33,899 nucleotides of DNA from Deltaproteobacteria bacterium. Its GTDB lineage: Bacteria; Desulfobacterota; Syntrophia; Syntrophales; Smithellaceae. The stretch is taken from contig SBEK01000015.1 of the NCBI GenBank assembly GCA_009668925.1, positions 1 through 33,899 on the forward strand, given 5' to 3'. The number at the start of each line of letters is the position of its first letter. Position 1 is the first letter of the stretch. Of this stretch, positions 7,767 to 14,227 are shown one piece after another. The notes under the pieces are model-generated. The model ran no database searches. It was given only the letters and a program-made list of their open reading frames with translations, and was not told the origin of the DNA. The translations under genes were made by a program, and so were the position numbers.

Positions 7767-8280
7767 GGACGTCTTGAAATTATTGTTTCCGCTGGAACTG
7801 GGCGGTGTTTTCGAGGCAGACACGCTTTTGGAAGGAAAGCATCTGGACGACGCCGAGGCGAGCGCCGATCTGCTCTTACGGGAAATGCTCCCGCAATCGG
7901 CAACGGACAGCATTGCCGACTGGGAGCGCGTCTGCGGCGTTGTACCGGACGATACCGACACCCTCCAGATCCGCCAGGCGCGGGTAGTTTCCAAACTGAG
8001 GGAGCGCGGCGGTCTGTCGATTCCGCACTTCATGGCGCTCGCGGCGTCATGGGGTTACAGCGTCGTTATCGAGGAGCTTCTGGCCGGTACGGACGGTCTC
8101 GGGGACGAGGGGATATTCCGTTGGCGCGTGACGTTTACGGCGACGCCGCTTTATTATTTTCGGTCCGGGCAGTCCCGCGCCGGAGAGCGCCTGGTCTATG
8201 GGCCACTGGCCTCGGCGATGGAAGGTCTGTTTACTGACATTAAACCCGCGCACACGCAGGTTATTTTCGCTTACGCATAA
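7756..8280 (+). CDS. Tail protein, Mu gp48-like (YmfQ/DUF2313 family)
   Basis: 174 residues starting at a GTG (7756) that overlaps the end of the J-like gene by 11 bases; a G-rich run at 7744-7751 serves as ribosome site. The sequence fits the gp48/YmfQ family: LLFPLELGGVFEADTLLEGKHLDDAEASADLLLREMLPQ at the N-terminus, then a DWERVCGV motif (W56 region) and RGGLSIPHFMALAASWGY. In this family the protein follows gp47 and links the baseplate to the tail fibre, which is the gene order seen here (fibre 14 bases downstream). Mechanism is not established for the family, so only a structural role is claimed. Confidence 0.82.
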   Translation: MSHKDVLKLLFPLELGGVFEADTLLEGKHLDDAEASADLLLREMLPQSATDSIADWERVCGVVPDDTDTLQIRQARVVSKLRERGGLSIPHFMALAASWGYSVVIEELLAGTDGLGDEGIFRWRVTFTATPLYYFRSGQSRAGERLVYGPLASAMEGLFTDIKPAHTQVIFAYA

Positions 8281-8294
8281 AGGAGAAAAAAGAG

Positions 8295-9047
8295 ATGGCT
8301 AAAACAGTATTTGACGACACACCGCCTCTCGGCACCATCGTGACAGCGTTATTATTAAACGCCCTGAACAATCACCGGCACACCGGGCGTGACATAGACG
8401 GCGACGGGGCAATTGATTATGCCGTTGCCACCGGGAGCGACGGCGCTTATGCAGTGACGCTATCCCCGGTTCTTGATGCTCACATTGCCGGTATGCCGAT
8501 CCGGTTCAAGGCCAATCATGCAAATACCGGTGCGGCCACGATCGCTATCAATGGCCTGGAGGCGGTCGCGATCAAAAAGAATGTCAACCAGGCACTGGCC
8601 GCCGGGGACATTCAAAACGGGCAAATTATAACGATATATTATGACGGTACCAATTATCAGGCCTATGGACTGGCCACGGGCGGCGGCTCATTCAAGATGG
8701 CGACATTTACACGGGATCTGGCCGGCGCGAGCGAAAATGTCGCTTACACGGGTGCGGGGTTCAAACCGTCGTTGATCATCATATTTGGATATTTTACGGA
8801 CAGCGTCTACAGAGTAACTCTCATGGGCGCAAGTGATTTCAATGTATCGGCGGCGATGGTTACGGCCAACGGCTTAGTTAATAATCCTGCCGGAAGTCAA
8901 TCGAACGTGGTCCATGCGATCATTGACAATAAAGGGCAATCGGCCGTACCGGTATCGAGCGATGCGGACGGCTGCACATTGGCGTGGACTAAGAGCGGAT
9001 CTCCGAGCGCTCAAACAATTTACGGGACGATTATTTACATCAAATAA
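8295..9047 (+). CDS. Probable tail fibre / receptor-binding protein
   Basis: 250 residues preceded by AAGGAG. The N-terminal part reads TAPP-like PLGTIVTALLLNALNNHRHTG then DIDGDGA, the HxH-containing anchor seen at the start of many short tail fibres. Residues about 60-100 (RFKANHANTGAATIAINGLEAVAIKK) are the common NTGAATL-type fibre module, in which Asn/Thr/Gly/Ala repeat around an ING core. The C-terminal 110 residues (after GGGSFKMATFTRD) resemble a variable adhesive tip, ending in a beta strand IYGTIIYIK. It is short for a Mu-type fibre and no fibre-assembly chaperone gene follows. The receptor cannot be predicted. Confidence 0.75.
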   Translation: MAKTVFDDTPPLGTIVTALLLNALNNHRHTGRDIDGDGAIDYAVATGSDGAYAVTLSPVLDAHIAGMPIRFKANHANTGAATIAINGLEAVAIKKNVNQALAAGDIQNGQIITIYYDGTNYQAYGLATGGGSFKMATFTRDLAGASENVAYTGAGFKPSLIIIFGYFTDSVYRVTLMGASDFNVSAAMVTANGLVNNPAGSQSNVVHAIIDNKGQSAVPVSSDADGCTLAWTKSGSPSAQTIYGTIIYIK

Positions 9048-9071
9048 GAAGGAAAGGCGGACAGTATTTCA

Positions 9072-9087
9072 GGGAGTTGGCGCTCCC
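9072..9087 (+). terminator. Weak hairpin after tail fibre gene
   Basis: GGGAG and CTCCC flank a 6-base loop 25 bases after the fibre stop. No T run follows, so this is at best a weak or factor-dependent stop; the 148-base gap to the methyltransferase shows nothing else clear. Confidence 0.2.
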
Positions 9088-9195
9088 CAAACCATGCGAT
9101 TACAGCGCAAGACGGGATAACCCGCTACCATCCACCCAGAGAACCGGCGTGTTTTATAGCAGGCGCATCCCTTTTTATCAATCACGGAGGATCGC

Positions 9196-9960
9196 ATGAA
9201 CAGTTTTTTGTCGTATTTAGGCGGGAAGTCATTATTAGCCAATAAAATCATACCCAAAATGCCCGAGCACACGTGCTACTGCGAGGTTTTTGCCGGCGCA
9301 GCCTGGCTCCTGTTTAAGAAGGAGGAGTCTCAGGTCGAAATCATCAACGACATCAATACCGACCTGGTCACACTTTACCGGGTCGTGAAGCATCATCTGG
9401 AGGAATTCGTCCGTTATTTAAAGTGGATTCTGGTGGCCAGGGATGAGTTTGCGCGGTTTAAGATAGAAGCACCGGAAGCATTGACCGACGTGCAGCGTGC
9501 CGTTCGCTTCTATTATCTCCTGCGGGCAGGTTACGGCGGAAAGGCCTATAAACCGTCCTTTAATATTAATACCACGCGCCGTTCTGGATTTAATTTGTTG
9601 CGCCTGGAAGAGGAACTGTCCGCAGTCCACTGGCGTTTAAGTAATGTATATATTGAGAATAAGCCTTACCAAAAGCTTATTGAGCAGCACGACAAAGCCC
9701 ACACTTTCTTCTATCTCGACCCTCCGTATCACGGATTTGAAGGCTGTTATGGCCCCGGAATCTTTGGCCGGGAGGATTTCGAGACCTTGAGCGCTCAACT
9801 GGCGGGCATCAGGGGCAAGTTTATCATGTCCATCAATGACGTCCCGGAGATCCGGGGGCTATTCAAGGCGTTCAAAATCGAGACCGTAAAGACGTCATAC
9901 ACGGCCGCTGGAGGAAACAAGAGAAAATCGGTCGGAGAGCTGCTGATTCGGAACTATTAA
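9196..9960 (+). CDS. DNA adenine N6-methyltransferase, D12 class (Dam-like)
   Basis: 254 residues, start supported by GGAGG 5 bases before the ATG. The protein transfers a methyl group from S-adenosylmethionine to adenine in DNA. SAM-binding motif: YLGGK at residues 7-11, EVFAGAAWLLF at 30-40 (FAGAA in place of the usual FxGxG). Catalytic motif DPPY at 175-178 (FFYLDPPYHG). Target-recognition residues lie between about 60 and 160, and SVGELLIRNY forms the end. No restriction endonuclease gene accompanies it, so it is a solitary phage methylase, probably protecting phage DNA from host restriction. It sits at the prophage right end, the place occupied in Mu by the mom modification genes. Confidence 0.92.
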   Translation: MNSFLSYLGGKSLLANKIIPKMPEHTCYCEVFAGAAWLLFKKEESQVEIINDINTDLVTLYRVVKHHLEEFVRYLKWILVARDEFARFKIEAPEALTDVQRAVRFYYLLRAGYGGKAYKPSFNINTTRRSGFNLLRLEEELSAVHWRLSNVYIENKPYQKLIEQHDKAHTFFYLDPPYHGFEGCYGPGIFGREDFETLSAQLAGIRGKFIMSINDVPEIRGLFKAFKIETVKTSYTAAGGNKRKSVGELLIRNY

Positions 9961-9970
9961 AGAGGATAAC

Positions 9971-10052
9971 AATCAATGGTTATTTGAATCAAAAATCAGG
10001 TCAAAAACCGGCCCGGCCGCTTGGATAATCAAATAAACCTTGATACAATCAA
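9971..10052. other. AATCAA motif cluster, candidate prophage right end
   Basis: AATCAA occurs at 9971-9976, 9987-9992, 10027-10032 and 10047-10052, all in the same orientation, within 82 bases after the last prophage gene. Mu-type phages carry repeated transposase-binding sites at their ends, so this is a candidate end region. TTGAT-ACA-ATCAA at 10040-10052 is also a short dyad. The left end is outside the window and no 5-bp target duplication can be checked. Confidence 0.3.
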
Positions 10053-10172
10053 ATGATTTTGGGAAGTGAGTTATCGCAATTTTGCGCCCGGCCTTATCTC
10101 ACGCCGCCACAACACGCTCTGGACGGACCTATCGTGCAAATTGGAAATGACCGATTCTTAACTGACTCTTAT

Positions 10173-10198
10173 TAGGGAACGGTCGCGACCGTTCCCTA
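10173..10198. repeat. 26-bp perfect palindrome, REP-like or bidirectional terminator
   Basis: TAGGGAACGGTCG is followed immediately by its exact reverse complement. It lies between two convergent genes (methyltransferase and ferritin-like protein). No T run follows on either side. Short G/C-rich palindromes of this kind (GTAGGG...CCCTAC) are dispersed in many proteobacterial genomes, so a REP-type element is likelier than a protein site. Confidence 0.6.
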
Positions 10199-10235
10199 CA
10201 CACCATCATTCAAGGCATTATCCTGTGAAACGAAA

Positions 10236-10754
10236 TTATGCCCCGTCCAGCCCCGAGCGCTCCACATGTTGATACCACGTGGCCGGATCGGACAGAAATT
10301 CTTCCGTATCTTTAAGAGAGAGTAGATGCTCGCGCTCGACCGAGGCCAGCATGTTAAAAAATGCTTTTTCCTTCGGGTCCGCAGACTGCTTTTCCAGTTT
10401 GGAATACAGGGCAACGCCCCGCGCTTCAAAATCGATTGCCGTTCGGACGGCTTTCAGTTCTTCCTCGGTGCCGGTGATCCGGGCGGATTTCTTGCCGGCC
10501 ATGGATCTGAGCACGGTCCCGGCGAGCGACTGCTTCACTTTCAAGGGAACGGTCGCCGGCCATTTTTTCTGCAAGGTCCATTTCTCATGCAGTTTTTTGA
10601 GCATCTCATAATGCTCTTTTTCTTCATCGGCAATCTGCTTGAACATGTTCTTGCCCGCCATATTCCTGGTTTTCCGGGCATGGGTCAGGTAAAACTCGCG
10701 CTCTTTTTCTTCATTTTCCAGAGCAAAAGCCAACGCGTCCATTCTTTTGTCCAT
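10236..10754 (-). CDS. Ferritin-like (rubrerythrin-type) di-iron protein without rubredoxin domain
   Basis: 172 residues from ATG 10754, chosen because AAAGGGGGT lies 4-5 bases upstream; the 28 extra codons to 10838 include promoter sequence. Two helix pairs carry ferritin-like metal ligands: ALENEEKEREFY near residue 14 with EEKEHYEML near 43, and DFEARGVALYSKLE with SVEREHLLSLKD near 140-150, giving the E-x(n)-ExxH spacing twice. No Cys pairs follow, unlike the true rubrerythrin at 12724. Such proteins reduce peroxide or handle iron in anaerobes; the activity here is inferred. The last residues (DPATWYQHVERSGLDGA) are usual for this subfamily. It is monocistronic with its own promoter at 10792-10820. 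Confidence 0.85.
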   Translation of the reverse strand: MDKRMDALAFALENEEKEREFYLTHARKTRNMAGKNMFKQIADEEKEHYEMLKKLHEKWTLQKKWPATVPLKVKQSLAGTVLRSMAGKKSARITGTEEELKAVRTAIDFEARGVALYSKLEKQSADPKEKAFFNMLASVEREHLLSLKDTEEFLSDPATWYQHVERSGLDGA

Positions 10755-10791
10755 GAATACCCCCTTTGGCGGATGATCATATTTGTGCGGC

Positions 10792-10820
10792 ATTATAGAG
10801 GATATTGCCGATTCAGGCAA
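10792..10820 (-). promoter_or_regulatory. Sigma70-like promoter with overlapping dyad for ferritin-like gene
   Basis: On the minus strand TTGCCT and TATAAT are 17 bases apart, upstream of ATG 10754. The sequence ATTGCC-N6-GGCAAT (10804-10821) is a dyad covering the -35 box and part of the spacer, where a repressor could act. The leader between the -10 box and the ATG is about 38 bases. Confidence 0.65.
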
Positions 10821-10869
10821 TACGTTTTTCGGGACCAATGTAGTGTTACTGTAATGGTTTTACAGTGTC

Positions 10870-10942
10870 GTCATCCCGAGCGGATCGAGAAATCCCTGCA
10901 ATATTATAACACTGAAAGATGTCTCCCGTTGGTCGACATGAC
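10870..10942. repeat. Imperfect palindromic dispersed-type repeat
   Basis: GTCATCCCGAGCGGATCGAG begins the element and its end (GGTCGACATGAC) pairs with it: about 16 of 25 outer positions match. The form GTCAT-(C/T)CCGAGC ... GAGATGAC is known as a widely dispersed hairpin repeat in several bacterial groups. It lies upstream of the ferritin-like promoter and downstream of the Na/Pi gene. Multi-copy status cannot be tested here. Confidence 0.45.
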
Positions 10943-10991
10943 AAAGCAGCAATGTGACCCTGCGCTAACACAAGTTTTACACGATGCTCTG

Positions 10992-12584
10992 TTATTGAAT
11001 GTCCCGGACATACTCGGCAAGGTTCTGGCACAGATCGGAGATGCGTTCCAGATGGCCCAGCATCTCCACAAATATGGGCCCGGCTTCGGGGCTGCATTCG
11101 CGCTTGTGAAATCGCATCAGATGATTGTCCAGGGCCTTCTTGACTTTAATGTCGATCTCCTCCTCGCGGCGGATGACGTCCCCGGCTTTTTCCGCGTCAA
11201 ACTCGGACAGCAGCGAGGAAGCGTCCGCCAGATTACGTTCGACGAATCCAATGATACGGTGCAGATCCTCTTCGCCGCATTCACTGAATTTCACTTTGCT
11301 TACCGCCTGCTGCGCGACCAGCGTGCTTATGGACTGGACGTGATTGCCGATGCTTTTGATATCCCCGGCCATGGCCGTATAGGCAAACACCCGCCGGGAA
11401 AGCTGCGTGGATAACTGGCGGCCCGAAATTTTCCAGAGAAATCTGACAATCTGCCGGCGCAGATTGTTCACGACGATCTCCACGTAGGCGATATCCCGAT
11501 TTCTGCCCTCCTCATAGCGGGACATAAGATTCAGCGTTCTTTGAAACATGATCTGCACAAGCTGCGCCTGACGCTGCAGCTCCAGGAGGACATGGTCCAG
11601 CGATTTGACCGGATTGATCAAATCCTTGTCGCTCATGTATTCGGGCCAGATCGGCAGCGCGCTGTCTTCACCGGGCAGAAGCCGCGTCATCAACCGGGCA
11701 AAAGGCCGCAGAAAACAAATAAACATGACGACAATGAGCAAATTCAGCAAAAAATGGGACCAGACGATCTGCTCGGGCACACTTGCGGACATGCCCTTCA
11801 CCAGGTCAAGGAAAAAGGGGAAGATGGCCAGACAGAGCAATACGCCGCCGCATTTGAAGATCAGATGGGAGACGGCGGTTCTCTTGCCGCTGACATTCGC
11901 CACCGTTCCGGCCAGAAGCGCCGTCACGGTGGTTCCGATATTGGCGCCCAGGACGACCGGTACGGCGTTTTCCAGCAGGATCAGATCCTGTTGGGCCAGA
12001 AGCGCGAGAATACTGATCGGAATCGCCGAAGCATGGACGATTGCCGTGACGACCATCCCCAGTCCGATTCCGTACAGCGGGTTCTTGGTCATCGCAAAAT
12101 ACTGCACAAAGGCCGGGGATTGTTTGAGCGCGGCCGCCGTCTGGCTGATCATGTCCAGCCCGAAGAAAATCAGGCCGAAATAGAAAATCATTTCACCCGC
12201 CGTCTTCCAGTTGTCCCGGCGGGTCAGCCACAAGAGTCCTCCAATCGAGACGAAAAAGGGAGAGATCTCCGTAAACCGCCAGACGACAAACTGGACCGTC
12301 AGCGTCGTACCGATGTCCGCGCCCAGAATGACGGCGAGTGAGCTGTAGAAACTGATCAGACCGGCGCTGACGAATCCGATCGTGAGCGCCGTCGAGGCGG
12401 TCGAACTCTGAAAGACGACAGCGGAAACCACGCCGGTCACCAGTCCGTAGAGCGGCTTATCCGCGGCATACCTGATCAATTCCTTGATCCTGGCGTTCAT
12501 CACGCGACGGACGGAGGAGGACAGGCGAATCATGCCGACAAGAAACAGGACGATGCCGCTTGAGACAATGAGGAGTTCTTTCAT
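10992..12584 (-). CDS. Na+/phosphate symporter family protein with PhoU-like C-terminus
   Basis: 530 residues. Residues 1-320 are a membrane region with about 8-9 hydrophobic segments in two inverted repeats, each with the family signature: FQSSTASTALTIGFV (about 59-73) and VHASAIPISILALL (about 183-196), plus GADIGTTLTVQ and GANIGTTVTALLAG. These motifs bind Na+ and phosphate in NptA-type carriers. Residues about 330-530 are a soluble helical PhoU-like domain (e.g. SVGNH-like SIGNHVQSI, HLERISDLCQNLAEYV), presumably facing the cytoplasm. The inner membrane protein is expected to import phosphate or a related anion. No phosphate regulon genes are adjacent. No strong ribosome site is seen before the ATG. 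Confidence 0.9.
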   Translation of the reverse strand: MKELLIVSSGIVLFLVGMIRLSSSVRRVMNARIKELIRYAADKPLYGLVTGVVSAVVFQSSTASTALTIGFVSAGLISFYSSLAVILGADIGTTLTVQFVVWRFTEISPFFVSIGGLLWLTRRDNWKTAGEMIFYFGLIFFGLDMISQTAAALKQSPAFVQYFAMTKNPLYGIGLGMVVTAIVHASAIPISILALLAQQDLILLENAVPVVLGANIGTTVTALLAGTVANVSGKRTAVSHLIFKCGGVLLCLAIFPFFLDLVKGMSASVPEQIVWSHFLLNLLIVVMFICFLRPFARLMTRLLPGEDSALPIWPEYMSDKDLINPVKSLDHVLLELQRQAQLVQIMFQRTLNLMSRYEEGRNRDIAYVEIVVNNLRRQIVRFLWKISGRQLSTQLSRRVFAYTAMAGDIKSIGNHVQSISTLVAQQAVSKVKFSECGEEDLHRIIGFVERNLADASSLLSEFDAEKAGDVIRREEEIDIKVKKALDNHLMRFHKRECSPEAGPIFVEMLGHLERISDLCQNLAEYVRDIQ

Positions 12585-12620
12585 CTTTGCCCAGTCGATT
12601 CGAGTTGCAGGCCCGGAGAA

Positions 12621-12655
12621 AAAGTAAAAAGAAACCGGCCGATGCGTTCGGCCGG
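12621..12655 (-). terminator. Intrinsic terminator of rubrerythrin gene
   Basis: Read on the minus strand, an 8-bp perfect stem (CCGGCCGA / TCGGCCGG, 5-base loop at 12643-12647) is followed by a T-rich tract TTTCTTTTTACTTT. It lies about 70 bases after the rubrerythrin stop. Confidence 0.8.
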
Positions 12656-12723
12656 AAGTTCCGGTTCAAATTTCCGCCGCGCCCCGTCTGCCCGCTGGGG
12701 CGGCGGAAACGAAGCGTTGTCCG

Positions 12724-13221
12724 TCAGTCCACTTTCTTGAACATCTTCCCCTTGGTCCCGCAAACGGGACAGGTTTCCGGCGCGTCTTTTTCCGCGGTAT
12801 AGCCGCAGACGGGGCAAACATAATAGCTGTAGGCATCCCCCGCGGCCGGCGCCGCATCAAGCATCTGCTGATAAAGCCGCGCGTGAATCTTTTCCACTTC
12901 ATTGGCATACGTAAACGACCGCTCGGCGTCCTTCTGCCCTTCGGCTTTGGCATGCTCGATCATTTCGGGATACATTTTGGTAAATTCGTGCGTCTCCCCG
13001 GCCACCGCTTCGAGCAGGTTTTCGCGGGTGGAGCCGATTCCTTTCATCGCCCGTAAATGAGCATGGGCATGGACGGTTTCGGCTTCCGCCGCTGCGCGAA
13101 AAAGCCTGGCGGCCTGGGGGAACCCCTCCGCGTCCGCCTTTGCGGCAAAGGCCAGATATTTTCTGTTCGCCTGCGATTCGCCGGCAAAAGCGGCTTTAAG
13201 ATCATCTAATGTTTTCGACAT
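12724..13221 (-). CDS. rbr: Rubrerythrin
   Basis: 165 residues. The start is ATG 13221 (MSKTLDDLK): AAGGAG sits 6 bases upstream of it, whereas the ATG two codons earlier directly abuts the site. Residues 1-125 are the di-iron four-helix domain (AFAGESQANRKYLAF, AEAETVHAHAHL, EFTKMYPEMIEHAKAEGQ, EVEKIHARLY with Glu and ExxH ligands). Residues 128-165 are a rubredoxin-like domain with two CPVCG pairs that hold one iron. Rubrerythrin reduces hydrogen peroxide in the cytoplasm of anaerobes, with electrons from NADH via rubredoxin or a reductase. It follows the lipoprotein gene by 20 bases on the same strand and ends at a clear terminator. Confidence 0.97.
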   Translation of the reverse strand: MSKTLDDLKAAFAGESQANRKYLAFAAKADAEGFPQAARLFRAAAEAETVHAHAHLRAMKGIGSTRENLLEAVAGETHEFTKMYPEMIEHAKAEGQKDAERSFTYANEVEKIHARLYQQMLDAAPAAGDAYSYYVCPVCGYTAEKDAPETCPVCGTKGKMFKKVD

Positions 13222-13241
13222 GGCCATCTCCTTATTCTGGG

Positions 13242-13985
13242 TTATTGCAGTTTCATGTTAAATGTTGATATTCTGCCCGTATCCGTCTCTTTGATTTGCA
13301 GACGCAGGACTTTTGCCGTCTTCGCTTCTCCGGGGTAGAAAATAAAACCGTGCGCCAGTTCCCCGGGCTTCACGGCGCGATATTGCAGCGAATGTGTCCG
13401 CAAGTCCTCTTTGATTTTAGCCTGCACGTCCGACGGATCGAGGGCGGCCTGGCCTCCGCCGGAGACGACGCCCGCGGCGACGCCGACCGCCGCCCCTTTT
13501 CCGGCGGCGGCACCCACGTTGGTTCCCGTAACAATGCCGATCGCCGCTCCAATCACGGCGCCGGCAACGCCGAAAAGCACTCCCCGTTTGGTCGCTTCGG
13601 GGACCACCCGCCCCAACTCCGTTTCTTTCGCCAGACGGTCGTAGGCCTGTCTTTGATCGAGGATCGGCCAGACATTGCTCTCCGCGTCGATCAAAAATGT
13701 CTGGTCGGCGATAATCATCAGGGAATGACTGCTTTTGTTGTCAAAAGCCACCTGCACCGGCAGAATGCCCGCCCGGCGGATGTCAAAACCAAACGCACCT
13801 TTCGCCTCTTCAGCGTCAATAAAACTCCGGGCGGCAATGGCTGCGCCGTCCACATAGACGACATTCGGGCTGCTCTGCGGCGTCCTGAACGGCACAACTT
13901 TGGTTTCATACCGCATGCAGCCGGCAACCAGCATCACCCCGCACAAAACAACCGGCAGATATTTTTTCATGACTCTCGGCATCAT
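13242..13985 (-). CDS. Lipoprotein with glycine-zipper segment
   Basis: 247 residues from ATG 13985, with GAAGGAG 5 bases before it; 14 further upstream codons to 14027 lack support. The N-terminus is a lipoprotein signal: MKKYLPVVLCGVMLVAGC with lipobox LVAG-C. Residues about 40-110 are a small beta domain (VQVAFDNKSSHSLMIIAD). A glycine-zipper membrane segment follows at about 135-180 (GVLFGVAGAVIGAAIG, then VGAAAGKGAAVGVAAG), as in outer-membrane lipoproteins that insert into the bilayer. The C-terminus is again beta-like (GELAHGFIFYPGEAKTAKVL). The function is not recognised. It probably shares a transcript with rubrerythrin, 20 bases downstream, and diverges from the PilZ gene. Confidence 0.75.
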   Translation of the reverse strand: MMPRVMKKYLPVVLCGVMLVAGCMRYETKVVPFRTPQSSPNVVYVDGAAIAARSFIDAEEAKGAFGFDIRRAGILPVQVAFDNKSSHSLMIIADQTFLIDAESNVWPILDQRQAYDRLAKETELGRVVPEATKRGVLFGVAGAVIGAAIGIVTGTNVGAAAGKGAAVGVAAGVVSGGGQAALDPSDVQAKIKEDLRTHSLQYRAVKPGELAHGFIFYPGEAKTAKVLRLQIKETDTGRISTFNMKLQ

Positions 13986-14115
13986 CGCTGCTCCTTCACG
14001 TCTGTTCATTGTATTCTTCATACACATCTATTTTGGCAAAAATATGATGAAACCACAAGCGCAATTTATCGACACCCCGGCGGTGACTCACGTCACACCA
14101 ACACCCATTTTGCGA

Positions 14116-14145
14116 TTGACAATCCTTTCGATATTCAGCTATAAA
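14116..14145 (+). promoter_or_regulatory. Sigma70-like promoter of PilZ-kinase operon
   Basis: TTGACA (14116-14121) and TATAAA (14140-14145) are 18 bases apart. The start codon at 14228 follows about 75 bases later with AAAGGAGG at 14213-14220. A GTGAC-TCAC-GTCAC dyad lies just upstream, at about 14083-14096, and may be an operator. Confidence 0.75.
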
Positions 14146-14227
14146 CCGCAATGCCATGCATAAGTCAGAATTGCCCAATTTCAAGCTTCGTTATCATTAA
14201 CGGACTGGGGGTAAAGGAGGAAGCGAT

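Noticed and set aside
9196..9960. A full restriction-modification system
   Set aside because: No endonuclease or specificity gene is adjacent, so only a solitary methylase is claimed.
10755..10838. 28-codon N-terminal extension of the ferritin-like gene
   Set aside because: It covers the -10/-35 promoter and the dyad; AAAGGGGGT supports the inner ATG.
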